Origin: Mesorhizobium sp.
GTDB lineage: Bacteria > Pseudomonadota > Alphaproteobacteria > Rhizobiales > Rhizobiaceae
DNA length: 52,516 nt
Reading direction: 5' to 3'
NCBI RefSeq assembly: GCF_017306545.1
Contig: NZ_JAFKID010000029.1
Span: 1 to 52,516 of the forward strand
Below the pieces are notes generated by a model. The model was not told the DNA's origin, ran no database searches, and saw only the letters and a program-made list of their open reading frames with translations. Shown here one piece after another: positions 43,973 to 52,199 of the stretch. Each line of letters begins with the position of its first letter. The first letter of the stretch is position 1. The position numbers were made by a program, and so were the translations under genes.

Positions 43973-44842
43973 ATGCGCTACGTCCAGCTTCGTGCCTTTC
44001 ACTACGTCGCCATCTGCGGCGGCTTTTCCCGCGCGGCCGAGGAACTGCTTCTGACGCAGCCCGCCATCTCCGACCAGGTGCGCAAGCTGGAGGGGGAATA
44101 CGATATCCTGCTCTTCAACCGGCAGCGCAAGCAGGTAACGCTGACGCCCTCCGGCGAGAAGCTGCTGGCGATCACGCGCCGCATGTTCGACACCGAGAGC
44201 CAGGCGCTCGAACTGCTGTCCGAATCGCGGGCTTTGCGCGCGGGCACCCTGCGCGTGGTGGCCGATGCGGCCCACCACCTGCTTCACATCATGGGCGAGT
44301 TTCGCGGCAAGTATCCCGGCGTCAAGGTGACGATCCGGGCCGGCAATACCGAGACCGTCATCGAAAGCCTGTTCAGCTACGAGGCCGATATCGGCGTGCT
44401 GGGCGAAGTGCCCTCCGGCCGCGAATTCGAGATTATCCGGCTGAACTCAACGCCGATCATCGCCTATGCCGCCGCAGGACACCCGCTGGCGGGCCGGGCC
44501 TCGCTTTCCTTCGCGGAACTGGCGGCGCTGCCGCTGGTCATGCGCGAGCGCGGCTCCAAGACGCGCAAGAAGCTGGAGGAAGGCGCGGCGAAGGCCGGCG
44601 TGGAACTGAAATTCGCCATCGAGGCGGAAGGCCGGGAAGCGGTGCGTGAGATCGTCGCTTCGGGCGCCGGCATCGGCTTCGTCTCGGAGGCCGAATTCGG
44701 CAGCGACGCCCGCCTTGCCAAGATCGCCATCGACGGGCCGCCGATGTTCATGGACGAGGCGCTGATCTGCCTGACCGAGCGCAGCCAGGCCAAGGCCATC
44801 CGCGCCTTTCTGGACATCGCCAGGAAATCGCAGGAGGCATAG
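43973..44842 (+). CDS. LysR-family regulator of 2-aminoethylphosphonate catabolism (PhnR-like)
   Basis: A 289-aa LysR regulator: N-terminal HTH (FHYVAICGGFSRAAEELLLTQPAISDQVRKLEG), linker helix, then the two-lobed effector domain with ADAAHHLLHIMGEFRGKYPGVKVTI and SGAGIGFVSEAEFG. It is back to back with phnW, the usual place for the activator of the target operon. It probably responds to 2-aminoethylphosphonate or phosphonoacetaldehyde and acts at the palindromes at 43942 and 38138. No strong RBS is visible before the ATG. Family is certain; the ligand is inferred. Confidence 0.88.
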   Translation: MRYVQLRAFHYVAICGGFSRAAEELLLTQPAISDQVRKLEGEYDILLFNRQRKQVTLTPSGEKLLAITRRMFDTESQALELLSESRALRAGTLRVVADAAHHLLHIMGEFRGKYPGVKVTIRAGNTETVIESLFSYEADIGVLGEVPSGREFEIIRLNSTPIIAYAAAGHPLAGRASLSFAELAALPLVMRERGSKTRKKLEEGAAKAGVELKFAIEAEGREAVREIVASGAGIGFVSEAEFGSDARLAKIAIDGPPMFMDEALICLTERSQAKAIRAFLDIARKSQEA

Positions 44843-44903
44843 ACTTCGGGCCGACGGGCCGGCCGGCATCAGCGACATCGCTGAACGAGCCGATCCGTTC
44901 ATC

Positions 44904-46379
44904 TCACATGACCCACGGATCTTCGACGCGCGGCCAGATCGGCCGGGAAAGTTTCTTGTAGTCCGTCACGCGCGGATCGTACGGATAGGAACTCTGCGCC
45001 GCGACATAGAGGATTTCCGCAGCGATCGGCACGAAGCCGGCGTAAAAATGGTTGGTCGACTTGATCAGCAGGACGTCCTTCCCGAGCGGGTCGACGCCCA
45101 GATTGGAAAAGATGTCCGGCTCGAAAGTCTGCGTGCGGTTGGTGTTGAGGATGACGTCGATCTCGGTTCCCTCGATGCGCACCAGCGCTGCCGGGCCGAG
45201 CGTGACGCGGCTCGGCCCGAAGCTCTGCCAGCCTTCGGCGACCGCCTTGACCACGCGCACGCGGGCGTCGATGGGTTCGCCCGCCAGCGGGCCGGCCTTG
45301 CCGCCGAAGCGCAGGTCGATGACAGCCCCCTCTCCGGCCGCGTGGCAGAACTGAACGGCGATCGGGTCCCAGATCGTGGCCACGCCGATGTTTTTGAGCC
45401 CGTGCGCCATCATCGCGCGCAGCACGACGGTGCCGTCGCCGGCGACGCCGCCGCCCGGATTGTCCCATATATCGGCGATCACCACCGGCTTGCCGGGCTT
45501 TTCGGCGCCCACGGCGAGCGCCCGCGCGATACCGTCCTGCGTCGTCAGCATCGGCATCGCCAGTTTCTCGCGCAGCGCATAAAGCTCGCGCCCGAGCCTT
45601 TCGGCCAGCGCGTCGCCCTTTTCCTTGTCATTGTCGGTGACGACCATGATGCGCGTGCCCAGTTCCGGCACGTCGGCGGCCATGAAGCCGTGAATGACGG
45701 AGACGGACAGGACGCCGTCCTTGCCGTGCAACGCCTTGAGACGGTCGACGAAAGAGCGCATCGGCTCACGGCTGGTCGGCAGGACCTGGATCATGCGGCA
45801 GTCGAAGGTCGAGATCACCGGCCTGATTTCGCCGCGCGCCGCGGCCAGGCCAAGCTCCACCACATGCTCGCCACGCTCATAGAAATCCGTGTGCGGGAAT
45901 TCCAGGAAGGCGGCCAGGATGTTCGCCGCCGCCACCCGCTTCGGCGTCAGGTGACTGTGCGGGTCGAGTTCGGCGGCAACCACCACGTCTGGTCCGACCA
46001 TCTCGCGCACGTGGGCCAGCAGGTCGCCCTCGCAGTCGTCATAACCCTGCGCCACCATGGCGCCGTGCAGGCCGAGGATGACGGCATCCACCGGCAGCGC
46101 AGCGCGCAACTGGCCGAGGATTTCGTCGCGCAGCGCCTCGTAGGTCCGGCGCTGCACGAGGCCGCCCGGCTCCGCCCATGTCGCCGTGCCCTCGATGACG
46201 GTCAGCCCCTCCGCCGCCGCCCGCTTGCGCAGGGCGACAATGGGCGAAGAACACAGCGTCGGCGTCTCGGGATGCTCGCCCGGCCCGGCATAGAACGCCA
46301 TCTCGAAGGAGGCGCGGTCAGTCGGCACCGGCGAGAAGGTGTTGGTCTCGGTCGCCAGCGAGGCGGTGAAGATGCGCAT
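44904..46379 (-). CDS. M81 family metallopeptidase (microcystinase MlrC-like)
   Basis: A 491-aa metallohydrolase of the M81/MlrC family. MRIFTASLATETNTFSPVPT is the typical N-terminus with an ExN motif; VILGLHGAMVAQGYDDCEGD, AELDPHSHLT and IADIWDNPGGGVAGDGTVVLRAM contribute the expected metal and active-site residues; the C-terminal domain has LIKSTNHFYAGFVPIA. ATG 46379 gives normal length. It converges on the LysR gene and is 162 bp downstream of the RidA gene on the same strand, with a repeat between. It probably hydrolyses a small peptide or amide; microcystin is just the type substrate. Confidence 0.88.
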   Translation of the reverse strand: MRIFTASLATETNTFSPVPTDRASFEMAFYAGPGEHPETPTLCSSPIVALRKRAAAEGLTVIEGTATWAEPGGLVQRRTYEALRDEILGQLRAALPVDAVILGLHGAMVAQGYDDCEGDLLAHVREMVGPDVVVAAELDPHSHLTPKRVAAANILAAFLEFPHTDFYERGEHVVELGLAAARGEIRPVISTFDCRMIQVLPTSREPMRSFVDRLKALHGKDGVLSVSVIHGFMAADVPELGTRIMVVTDNDKEKGDALAERLGRELYALREKLAMPMLTTQDGIARALAVGAEKPGKPVVIADIWDNPGGGVAGDGTVVLRAMMAHGLKNIGVATIWDPIAVQFCHAAGEGAVIDLRFGGKAGPLAGEPIDARVRVVKAVAEGWQSFGPSRVTLGPAALVRIEGTEIDVILNTNRTQTFEPDIFSNLGVDPLGKDVLLIKSTNHFYAGFVPIAAEILYVAAQSSYPYDPRVTDYKKLSRPIWPRVEDPWVM

Positions 46380-46413
46380 TGGGGGAAAACTCAGTTGGTG
46401 GTTCGACAAGATG

Positions 46414-46507
46414 GCCCCCGCCCCTGCCCCCTGCCCGCAAGAGGGAGGGGAAGCTGCCGTGCTCGAATCCCCCTCCCCCTTACGGGGAGGGGCTAGGGGC
46501 GGGGGTA
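46414..46507. repeat. Long inverted repeat, C/G-rich (copy B)
   Basis: GCCCCCGCCCCTGCCCCC at the left and GGGGAGGGGCTAGGGGCGGG at the right pair imperfectly, with inner AGAGGGAGGGG and CCCCCTCCCCC. The architecture matches the elements at 292-441 and 50552-50668. It fills the gap between the M81 and RidA genes. Confidence 0.55.
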
Positions 46508-46541
46508 TGGCGGCACCGGTCGTTTCAAACTTGGAATGGAC

Positions 46542-46913
46542 TCACTTCACCGGGGCGTATGCCACTGCCTCGATTTCCACCTTGATGTCGATCATCAGCC
46601 GTGCCTCGACCGTGGTGCGCGCCGGCGGCTCCTTGGCGAAGAAGGTGCCGTAAACCTTGTTCATGCCGCCGAAATCACGCGCGTCCTCGATGAAAACGGT
46701 GGTCTTCACCACATCGTCCATCGTGGCGCCGGCCAGCGCCAGCGCCGCCTTGACGTTCTCCAGCACCTGCCTTGTCTGCGGCTCGATACCGCCCTCGACG
46801 ATCGAGCCGTCCGGCTTCACCGGCACCAGGCCGGAAACGTAGACGAAATCGCCGGCCCGCACCGCCGGCGACAGCGGCACATGTGACGTTCCGAAAACCT
46901 GCTTGCGAGACAT
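46542..46913 (-). CDS. RidA family protein (imine/enamine deaminase)
   Basis: A 123-aa RidA (YjgF/YER057c) protein. SPAVRAGDFVYVSGLVPV, GGIEPQTRQVLENVKAAL and RTTVEARLMIDIKVEIEAVAY are the family blocks; the Arg of EARL is the key active-site residue. Such proteins clear reactive imines and enamines such as 2-aminoacrylate made by PLP enzymes. A GGAGG sits before ATG 46913. It diverges from a D-serine dehydratase-like PLP enzyme, a fitting partner. Confidence 0.92.
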   Translation of the reverse strand: MSRKQVFGTSHVPLSPAVRAGDFVYVSGLVPVKPDGSIVEGGIEPQTRQVLENVKAALALAGATMDDVVKTTVFIEDARDFGGMNKVYGTFFAKEPPARTTVEARLMIDIKVEIEAVAYAPVK

Positions 46914-46977
46914 GAGACGAATCCTCCGTTTTGACGGCGCCGGTGATTTCCCGGCTTCCGAAGCAAGGCCCTGCGTT

Positions 46978-46990
46978 GGCAACGGTTGCC
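46978..46990. promoter_or_regulatory. Perfect palindrome in the RidA/PLP-enzyme divergent region
   Basis: GGCAAC-G-GTTGCC is a perfect 13-bp inverted repeat 65 bases upstream of the RidA gene. No regulator gene is adjacent, so the binder is unknown. The rest of the 46914-47199 interval is open in frame with the next gene but lacks a start with RBS and does not look coding. Confidence 0.35.
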
Positions 46991-47199
46991 GCCGTGACGC
47001 GATGCCGATCGAGCCTATAGCGCGCCGCGGCGAGCGAGAAAACCGGGATCGGCGATGTACAAGCCGGCCTCCTCGCGCCATGTTCGTCGCCAGCGACCTG
47101 ATCGCGCCGGCGGCGGCGCAAACGTGTGGACCAAAGGTTCTGGAGAATCTGCGCCGCCTCAAGCGAAGCCCCGCCGTGCTCAAAGTCGCCGACCCGCAG

Positions 47200-48291
47200 A
47201 TGAACGACTGGATGACCGACATGACCGACCGCCCCAAGACCATCGACGAAATCGACACGCCGGCGGTGCTGATCGATATCGACCGGGTGGAGAAAAACAT
47301 CGCCCGCGCGCAGGCGGCGGCCGATGCGGCCGGCGTGAAGCTCAGGCCCCACATCAAGACGCACAAGCTGCCCTTCTTCGCGAAAAAGCAGGTCGCGGCC
47401 GGTGCCGCTGGCATCACCTGCCAGAAGATCGGCGAGGCCGAAGTGATGGCCGATGCCGGCCTGACCGACATTTTCCTCCCGTACAACATCCTCGGCAAAG
47501 CCAAGCTCGAACGGCTGAAGGCGCTGCATGGCCGCGTCACGCTCTCCGTCACCGCCGACAGCGCGACGACGATAGCAGGTCTTGCCGAGACTTTCCGCGA
47601 TGCCGGCCGGCCGCTGAAAGTGCTGATCGAGTGCGACACCGGCGGCGGCCGCTGCGGCGTGCAGTCGAAGGACGAGGCGCTGGCGCTGGCAAGGCAGATC
47701 GGCTCAGCGCCCGGCCTTACCTTCGGCGGCCTGATGACCTTCCCGGCTCCCGGCAAGGCGGCGGAAGCGGAAGCATGGCTGGCGGCCGCGCGCGACCTGC
47801 TGGCGCAAAACGGCCTCCCCTGCGAGACGATCACCAGCGGCGGCACGCCGGACATGTGGCGCGAGCCCGAGGGCGCCATCGTCACCGAATACCGCCCCGG
47901 CACCTACATCTATATGGACCGCTATCAGGTGGCCAAGGGCGCCGCCACGCTGGACGATTGCGCCGCCACCGTGCTTGCCACCGTGGTCAGCAAACCGACA
48001 GCCACCCGCGCCATCCTCGACGCCGGTTCCAAGGCGCTGACCAGCGATACGCTCGGCCTGCCGGAATACGCCGAACTGATCGAGGAGCCGGGCGCCAGGG
48101 TCGTCGGCCTGTCGGAAGAACACGGCAAGGTGGAATTGCCGGAAAGCAGCACGCTCAAGGTCGGCGACCGCGTACGCGTGCTGCCCGACCACATCTGCCC
48201 GGTCATCAACCTTTACGACCAGGTCTACCTGATCTCCGGCGACCGGGTTGTCGATATCCTGCCCGTCGCCGCGCGCGGCAAACTCTCCTGA
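47200..48291 (+). CDS. D-serine dehydratase/D-threonine aldolase-like PLP enzyme (alanine racemase N-terminal fold)
   Basis: A 363-aa fold-type III PLP enzyme. DTPAVLIDIDRVEKNI starts the barrel, Schiff-base Lys lies in LRPHIKTHKLP, and ITSGGTPDMW binds phosphate. The C-terminal domain ends with LPDHICPVINLYDQ, whose His and Cys bind zinc in D-serine dehydratases of this family. Activity on D-serine, D-threonine or 3-hydroxyaspartate is possible. Three Met codons (47200, 47212, 47221) are possible starts and none has a strong RBS. Divergent RidA would deal with an enamine product. It is 11 bp ahead of the NTF2-like gene. Confidence 0.85.
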   Translation: MNDWMTDMTDRPKTIDEIDTPAVLIDIDRVEKNIARAQAAADAAGVKLRPHIKTHKLPFFAKKQVAAGAAGITCQKIGEAEVMADAGLTDIFLPYNILGKAKLERLKALHGRVTLSVTADSATTIAGLAETFRDAGRPLKVLIECDTGGGRCGVQSKDEALALARQIGSAPGLTFGGLMTFPAPGKAAEAEAWLAAARDLLAQNGLPCETITSGGTPDMWREPEGAIVTEYRPGTYIYMDRYQVAKGAATLDDCAATVLATVVSKPTATRAILDAGSKALTSDTLGLPEYAELIEEPGARVVGLSEEHGKVELPESSTLKVGDRVRVLPDHICPVINLYDQVYLISGDRVVDILPVAARGKLS

Positions 48292-48302
48292 AGCGAAACG
48301 TC

Positions 48303-48770
48303 ATGACCGCGCAGAATCCCTTCCCGAACGACGCCGACCGCGCCTTCATCTGGGACATGCTGATGCCGCGCGATTTCGAGGCTTTCGCCGCACAGGATTG
48401 GGACATGGTGGCCGGCGATTTCGACGCCGACCGGTTCCTCGGCATCCACGCCCACAACTCGCCGAACCAGGACGACTGGGACGCCGCCTTCCCGACGCTC
48501 GACGCCTATCGCGACGAATGGCTGCGGCAGGCGGCCGAATCCGCCAAGATCGCCTATGGCGAACCGCTGGTGCCGGCGCTGCTGAAAGCGGTTTCGATGG
48601 ACCGGATCGACATCAACGGCGCCGTCGCCGTCGCCCACAAGAAGTTCGACGGCACGGTGAAATTGGCTGACGGCGGCATCGACCGGCTCAACTGGCAGAC
48701 GCTCTATTTCTGCCGCCGGAGCGACCGCTGGCGCATCACCGGCTTCATCGGCTACATGAAATACCGCTGA
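48303..48770 (+). CDS. Hypothetical protein, probably NTF2/SnoaL-like fold
   Basis: A 155-aa soluble protein rich in aromatic residues (FIWDMLMPRDFEAFAAQDWDMV, FCRRSDRWRITGFIGYMKY). The pattern of an N-terminal helical part and a C-terminal beta part ending in W-R-I-T-G-F-I-G-Y-M fits the NTF2/SnoaL-like fold. It starts 11 bases after the PLP-enzyme stop, so it belongs to that operon. I cannot name a reaction; a small-molecule-binding accessory role is the most one can say. Confidence 0.65.
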   Translation: MTAQNPFPNDADRAFIWDMLMPRDFEAFAAQDWDMVAGDFDADRFLGIHAHNSPNQDDWDAAFPTLDAYRDEWLRQAAESAKIAYGEPLVPALLKAVSMDRIDINGAVAVAHKKFDGTVKLADGGIDRLNWQTLYFCRRSDRWRITGFIGYMKYR

Positions 48771-48806
48771 CGGGTTTGCCCCGCCAGCGGCAGTAAAAAC
48801 AACGCC

Positions 48807-49121
48807 CTACGGGGCGACCGTGATTCGACCCTTCATGTTGGGGTGGAAGCGGCAGAAGTAGTCCACCGTATCCTTCGCCGTCATGACGCGGCTCGCCGTC
48901 TTCTTCGGCGGGATCATGACCTCCCAGCCGACCTTGACGGTAGCGGTGTGAGCGAAGGGGTCCTTGTTCACCCACTCCACCGTGTCGCCGGCCTTGACGG
49001 TGATCTCGGCCGGCGAAAAGACCAGCTTGTCGATCGTCACCGTGACGGTCGCGGCGGATGCCGAAGCCACGCCGGCGGCGAACAGGACCGCTGCCGCCGG
49101 CAAAAGCCATGCCAAGCGCAT
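48807..49121 (-). CDS. Periplasmic cupredoxin (type 1 copper protein)
   Basis: A 104-aa amicyanin/plastocyanin-like protein. The signal peptide ends near residue 23 (ASASAAT). The mature domain has the copper ligands His58 (FAHTAT), Cys90, His93 and Met96 (YFCRFHPNM), the full set for a blue copper site. It is last in a sigma factor-DUF4142-cupredoxin series, 9 bp behind DUF4142. Possible roles are electron transfer or copper buffering in the periplasm. Confidence 0.92.
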   Translation of the reverse strand: MRLAWLLPAAAVLFAAGVASASAATVTVTIDKLVFSPAEITVKAGDTVEWVNKDPFAHTATVKVGWEVMIPPKKTASRVMTAKDTVDYFCRFHPNMKGRITVAP

Positions 49122-49130
49122 CGCCGCCTC

Positions 49131-49655
49131 CTATTTCAGCTCGGCCGCGACGTGCTCGGCGTGCATCTCATGGCCCTGGAAAATCTTCAGGCCGGTTTCC
49201 AAGAGGCTTTTCAGTTCGGCGTTCTGCGCGGACGGGATCAGCAGCGTCTCCAGCGCGCTGTCGACCTGCTTGTGATAGGCGACCTCGTTGGTGATATAGG
49301 CCTTGTCGAAAGCGGCGCCCTTGAGCTTCTTCAGCTTGGCGCGTTCCGCCGTCGCCGCCTTGGTCAGCGCCTTCGAGGTGGCGTTGTCTTCCGGCGTGAC
49401 TTTCAGCTTCTTCACGAGGTCGAGCGCCTGCTTGTTGACCGCTTCATGGTCGCGCAGCATGTCCTTGGCGAAATCGACGACCGCCTTGGTCTTCGACTTG
49501 GAAACGGCGAGCTTGGCCGCCTCGATATCGATGACGCCGGCGGTGTAGGCGATGTGGGCGATCTGCGGATCGGTCGGCTTGTCAGCGGCGTCGGCGAAGG
49601 TCGGCGCGGCGAGAACGCCCAGCATCGCTAGGGCGGCGAACGGACGAATGAACAT
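49131..49655 (-). CDS. DUF4142 protein, secreted
   Basis: A 174-aa helical protein. A signal peptide (MFIRPFAALAMLGVLAAPTFADA) precedes two long helical repeats typical of DUF4142 (FAKDMLRDHEAVNKQALDLVKKL, EVAYHKQVDSALETLLIPSA). The fold is ferritin-like, but I cannot verify metal ligands. It lies directly behind a promoter that matches the one upstream of the ECF sigma factor gene (49708-49736), so it is very likely a target of that sigma factor. The function of the family is unknown; members are often stress-linked. Confidence 0.85.
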   Translation of the reverse strand: MFIRPFAALAMLGVLAAPTFADAADKPTDPQIAHIAYTAGVIDIEAAKLAVSKSKTKAVVDFAKDMLRDHEAVNKQALDLVKKLKVTPEDNATSKALTKAATAERAKLKKLKGAAFDKAYITNEVAYHKQVDSALETLLIPSAQNAELKSLLETGLKIFQGHEMHAEHVAAELK

Positions 49656-49707
49656 GGAACCTCCTTGCCCCGGCGCACAGCGCGGGGGCCTGTTTGCTTG
49701 ACATCGA

Positions 49708-49736
49708 TTGGATGCGGCAGTCAGCCGGAGGTTCCC
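49708..49736 (-). promoter_or_regulatory. ECF-type promoter for the DUF4142-cupredoxin operon
   Basis: Reading on the minus strand, GGGAACCT is followed after 16 bases by TCCAA (extended CATCCAA). This repeats, with identical -35 and spacing, the promoter before the sigma factor gene, and resembles the GGAAC...CGTC promoters of ECF sigma factors. The -10 end lies 52 bases before the DUF4142 start. Confidence 0.75.
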
Positions 49737-49755
49737 GAAAAATCAGCGCCTTCGA

Positions 49756-50454
49756 TCAGCCTTTTGAATCAGCGCTTTCGATGCCGAGGCGCTGCATGAC
49801 GGCATCCTTCAGGCGATCGCAACGGCGGCCGGCGAAGGGGAAGGCGTTCATCAGCACCGGGCCGATCTGCGCGTCCAGTTCCTTGCGCACCATCTGGCGG
49901 GCACGGTAGAGCCGCGTCTTCACCGTCTCCGGCTTGATGCCGAGCAGTTCGGCCGTCTCCTCCATGCTCAGCCCCTCGATGACACGGGCGACAAACACAG
50001 CCCGGAAGGTGGCCGGCAGATGGTCGGTGGCCTCTTCGACCAGGTGCAGGATCTGTCTTTGCGCCATGGTCCGCTCCGGATCGTCGCTGGCATTGCCGGG
50101 AAACTGGATGATTTCGGCCTGCGCCGCTTCGAGGTTCGTCACCTTGCCTTCGCGCTTTTGCTTGCGCAGCCGGCCGAGCGCCTCGTTGATGACGATGCGC
50201 GACAGCCAGGTCGAAAGGGCGGAATCGCCGCGAAAGCTGTCGAGGCTGCGGAAGGCGTGCACATAGGCTTCCTGCACGACGTCTTCGGCCTCGCTGGCAC
50301 GACCGACGATGCCGCGCGCCAGCCGATAGAGCCGCTGGTTGTAGCGCGTCATGATGGCGCGGAAGGCGCGCCCGTCCCGCGCCAGCGCGTGCGCGACGAG
50401 TTCCGCGTCGCTGGCTGTATCGAGCGGGATCGGTCTGGCGTTCAGCGTAGGCAT
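49756..50454 (-). CDS. ECF RNA polymerase sigma factor
   Basis: A 232-aa sigma factor with region 2 at about 25-95 (ARGIVGRASEAEDVVQEAYVHAFRSLDSF) and region 4 at about 140-195 (LPATFRAVFVARVIEGLSMEETAELLGIKPETVKTRLYRAR). A C-terminal extension of about 30 residues includes NAFPFAGRRCDRLKD. No anti-sigma factor gene (zinc-finger or FecR type) adjoins it, so control may come through its own promoter or the C-terminal tail. GGAGG precedes the ATG. Its matching promoters upstream of itself and of DUF4142 argue for autoregulation. Confidence 0.92.
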   Translation of the reverse strand: MPTLNARPIPLDTASDAELVAHALARDGRAFRAIMTRYNQRLYRLARGIVGRASEAEDVVQEAYVHAFRSLDSFRGDSALSTWLSRIVINEALGRLRKQKREGKVTNLEAAQAEIIQFPGNASDDPERTMAQRQILHLVEEATDHLPATFRAVFVARVIEGLSMEETAELLGIKPETVKTRLYRARQMVRKELDAQIGPVLMNAFPFAGRRCDRLKDAVMQRLGIESADSKG

Positions 50455-50474
50455 CGCAGCCTCCTTGTCCGCCG

Positions 50475-50503
50475 TTGGACGCCGGCGGCGAAGAAAGGTT
50501 CCC
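50475..50503 (-). promoter_or_regulatory. ECF-type autoregulatory promoter upstream of the sigma factor gene
   Basis: GGGAACCT, 16 bases, then TCCAA (extended CGTCCAA) on the minus strand, ending 20 bases before the sigma factor ATG. The identical -35 and spacing occur at 49708-49736 before DUF4142. Typical positive autoregulation of an ECF sigma factor; inferred from pattern and position. Confidence 0.75.
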
Positions 50504-50551
50504 GACTTACGATCCTAGCAGATATTGGCGCTATTCGATCGCCGGCGCCGC

Positions 50552-50668
50552 CCCTCGCCTGCCTGCCGGCATCCTCTCCCCGCACGTGGCGGGGAGAGGA
50601 GACGCACTCCAACGTCGGCGACCCCCTCTCTCCGTTCTTCACGGGGAGAGGGTAAGGGTGAAGGGCGG
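50552..50668. repeat. Long inverted repeat, C/G-rich (copy C)
   Basis: CCTCTCCCCGCACGTGGCG/GGGGAGAGGAG forms the left hairpin and CCCCTCTCTCC...ACGGGGAGAGGG the right one. The two hairpins are imperfect reverse complements of each other, as in the copies at 292-441 and 46414-46507. It lies between the ALDH7 gene and the sigma factor promoter. Confidence 0.55.
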
Positions 50669-50684
50669 AACGAGCGGCTCCATC

Positions 50685-52199
50685 TCAGTCGATGTCGAAC
50701 GACACGCCCTGCGCCAGCGGCAGCGCGGTGGAATAGTTCACCGTGTTGGTGGCGCGGCGCATGTAGGCCTTCCAGGCGTCCGAGCCGGATTCACGGCCGC
50801 CGCCGGTTTCCTTCTCGCCGCCGAAGGCGCCGCCGATTTCGGCGCCCGAGGTGCCGATATTGACGTTGGCGATGCCGCAGTCCGAGCCCTCGACCGACAG
50901 GAAGCGCTCCGATTCCATGATATCGCGCGTGAAGATCGACGACGACAGGCCGGCACCGACCGCATTGTGCAGGTCAAGAGCCTCGTCGAAGTCCTTGTAT
51001 TTCATCACGTAAAGGATCGGGGCGAAAGTCTCTTCCGTCACCGGCGCAACCTGCTTCGGCATCTCGACCAGCGCCGGATGCACGTAATAGGCGTCCGGAT
51101 GGCCGTCTTCGACGCGAGCGCCGCCGGTCACCTTGCCGCCATGGGCCGTGGCTTCCTTCAGCGCCTTCTGCATGCCGTCATAGGCCGCCTTGTCGATCAG
51201 CGGACCGACCAGCGCCTTGCCTTCCAGCGGATTGCCGACCGACACGCTCTCATAGGCCTTCTTCAAGCGCGGCACGAGCTGGTCGTAAACGCTTTCATGC
51301 ACGATGAGGCGGCGCAGCGTCGTGCAGCGCTGGCCGGCCGTGCCCATCGCACCGAAAGCAATCGCGCGCAGCGCCATGTCGAGGTCCGCCGTGGGCGTGA
51401 CGATGCCGGCATTGTTGCCGCCGAGTTCCAGCACCGCTCGGGCGAAGCGCTTGGCCAGCCGCGGGCCGACCTCCCTGCCCATGCGCGTCGAGCCGGTGGC
51501 CGACACCAGCGGCACCTTCGGATGGTCGACCATAACCTCGCCGACGGCGCGATCGCCGATCAGAACCTTGAGCAGGTCCTTCGGCGCATCTGCGCCGAAG
51601 CGCTTGACGGCGCGGGCGAAGATCGCCTCGCAGGCGAGCGCCGTCAGCGGCGTCTTTTCAGACGGCTTCCACACCACCGAGTCGCCGCACACCAGCGCCA
51701 GCGCCGAGTTCCACGACCACACCGCGACCGGGAAGTTGAAGGCGGAAATGACGCCGACGACGCCGAGCGGGTGCCAGGTTTCCATCATGCGGTGGCCGGG
51801 GCGCTCGGTGGCGATGGTCAGGCCGTAAAGCTGGCGGGAAAGACCGACCGCGAAGTCGCAGATGTCGATCATCTCCTGCACTTCGCCGAGCCCCTCGGAC
51901 GGAATCTTGCCGACCTCGATGGACACCAGTCGGCCAAGCTCGGCCTTATGCGCGCGCAGTTCTTCGCCGAGCAGCCGCACCAGCTCGCCGCGCTTCGGCC
52001 CCGGCACCAGCCGCCATGCCTTGAACGCCTCATGCGCGGCGTCGATGGCCTTGCCGGCTTCGGCCGCCGACATCTGCTTCAGCGAGGCGATCACTTCGCC
52101 CGTCACCGGGCTGCGCACCTGAAGGTCGCCGCCAGAGAGCGCGCCCTTGTCCACGCCCAGTTTAGCCAGAAGCTCGGCCGTTTCCTTCGCAACCGTCAT
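50685..52199 (-). CDS. Aldehyde dehydrogenase, ALDH7/alpha-aminoadipic semialdehyde dehydrogenase type
   Basis: A 504-aa aldehyde dehydrogenase. Asn155 (SAFNFPVAVWSWN), Lys178 (WKPSEK), Glu258 (LELGGNN) and catalytic Cys292 (GTAGQRCTTLRR) are intact; the AFNFPVAVWSWNSALA and GAEIGGAFGGEKETGGGRESGSDAWK blocks are characteristic of the ALDH7/antiquitin branch, which oxidises alpha-aminoadipic semialdehyde (piperideine-6-carboxylate) in lysine degradation. ATG 52199 has GAGGACAAG before it; the open frame upstream is ignored. No other lysine catabolic gene is in view, so the pathway is inferred from family alone. Confidence 0.92.
   Translation of the reverse strand: MTVAKETAELLAKLGVDKGALSGGDLQVRSPVTGEVIASLKQMSAAEAGKAIDAAHEAFKAWRLVPGPKRGELVRLLGEELRAHKAELGRLVSIEVGKIPSEGLGEVQEMIDICDFAVGLSRQLYGLTIATERPGHRMMETWHPLGVVGVISAFNFPVAVWSWNSALALVCGDSVVWKPSEKTPLTALACEAIFARAVKRFGADAPKDLLKVLIGDRAVGEVMVDHPKVPLVSATGSTRMGREVGPRLAKRFARAVLELGGNNAGIVTPTADLDMALRAIAFGAMGTAGQRCTTLRRLIVHESVYDQLVPRLKKAYESVSVGNPLEGKALVGPLIDKAAYDGMQKALKEATAHGGKVTGGARVEDGHPDAYYVHPALVEMPKQVAPVTEETFAPILYVMKYKDFDEALDLHNAVGAGLSSSIFTRDIMESERFLSVEGSDCGIANVNIGTSGAEIGGAFGGEKETGGGRESGSDAWKAYMRRATNTVNYSTALPLAQGVSFDID

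Noticed and set aside
46903-47199. N-terminal extension of the D-serine dehydratase-like protein to 46903
   Set aside because: It would overlap the RidA start region, contains Arg-rich non-domain sequence, and the family begins near the DTPAVLIDID block.
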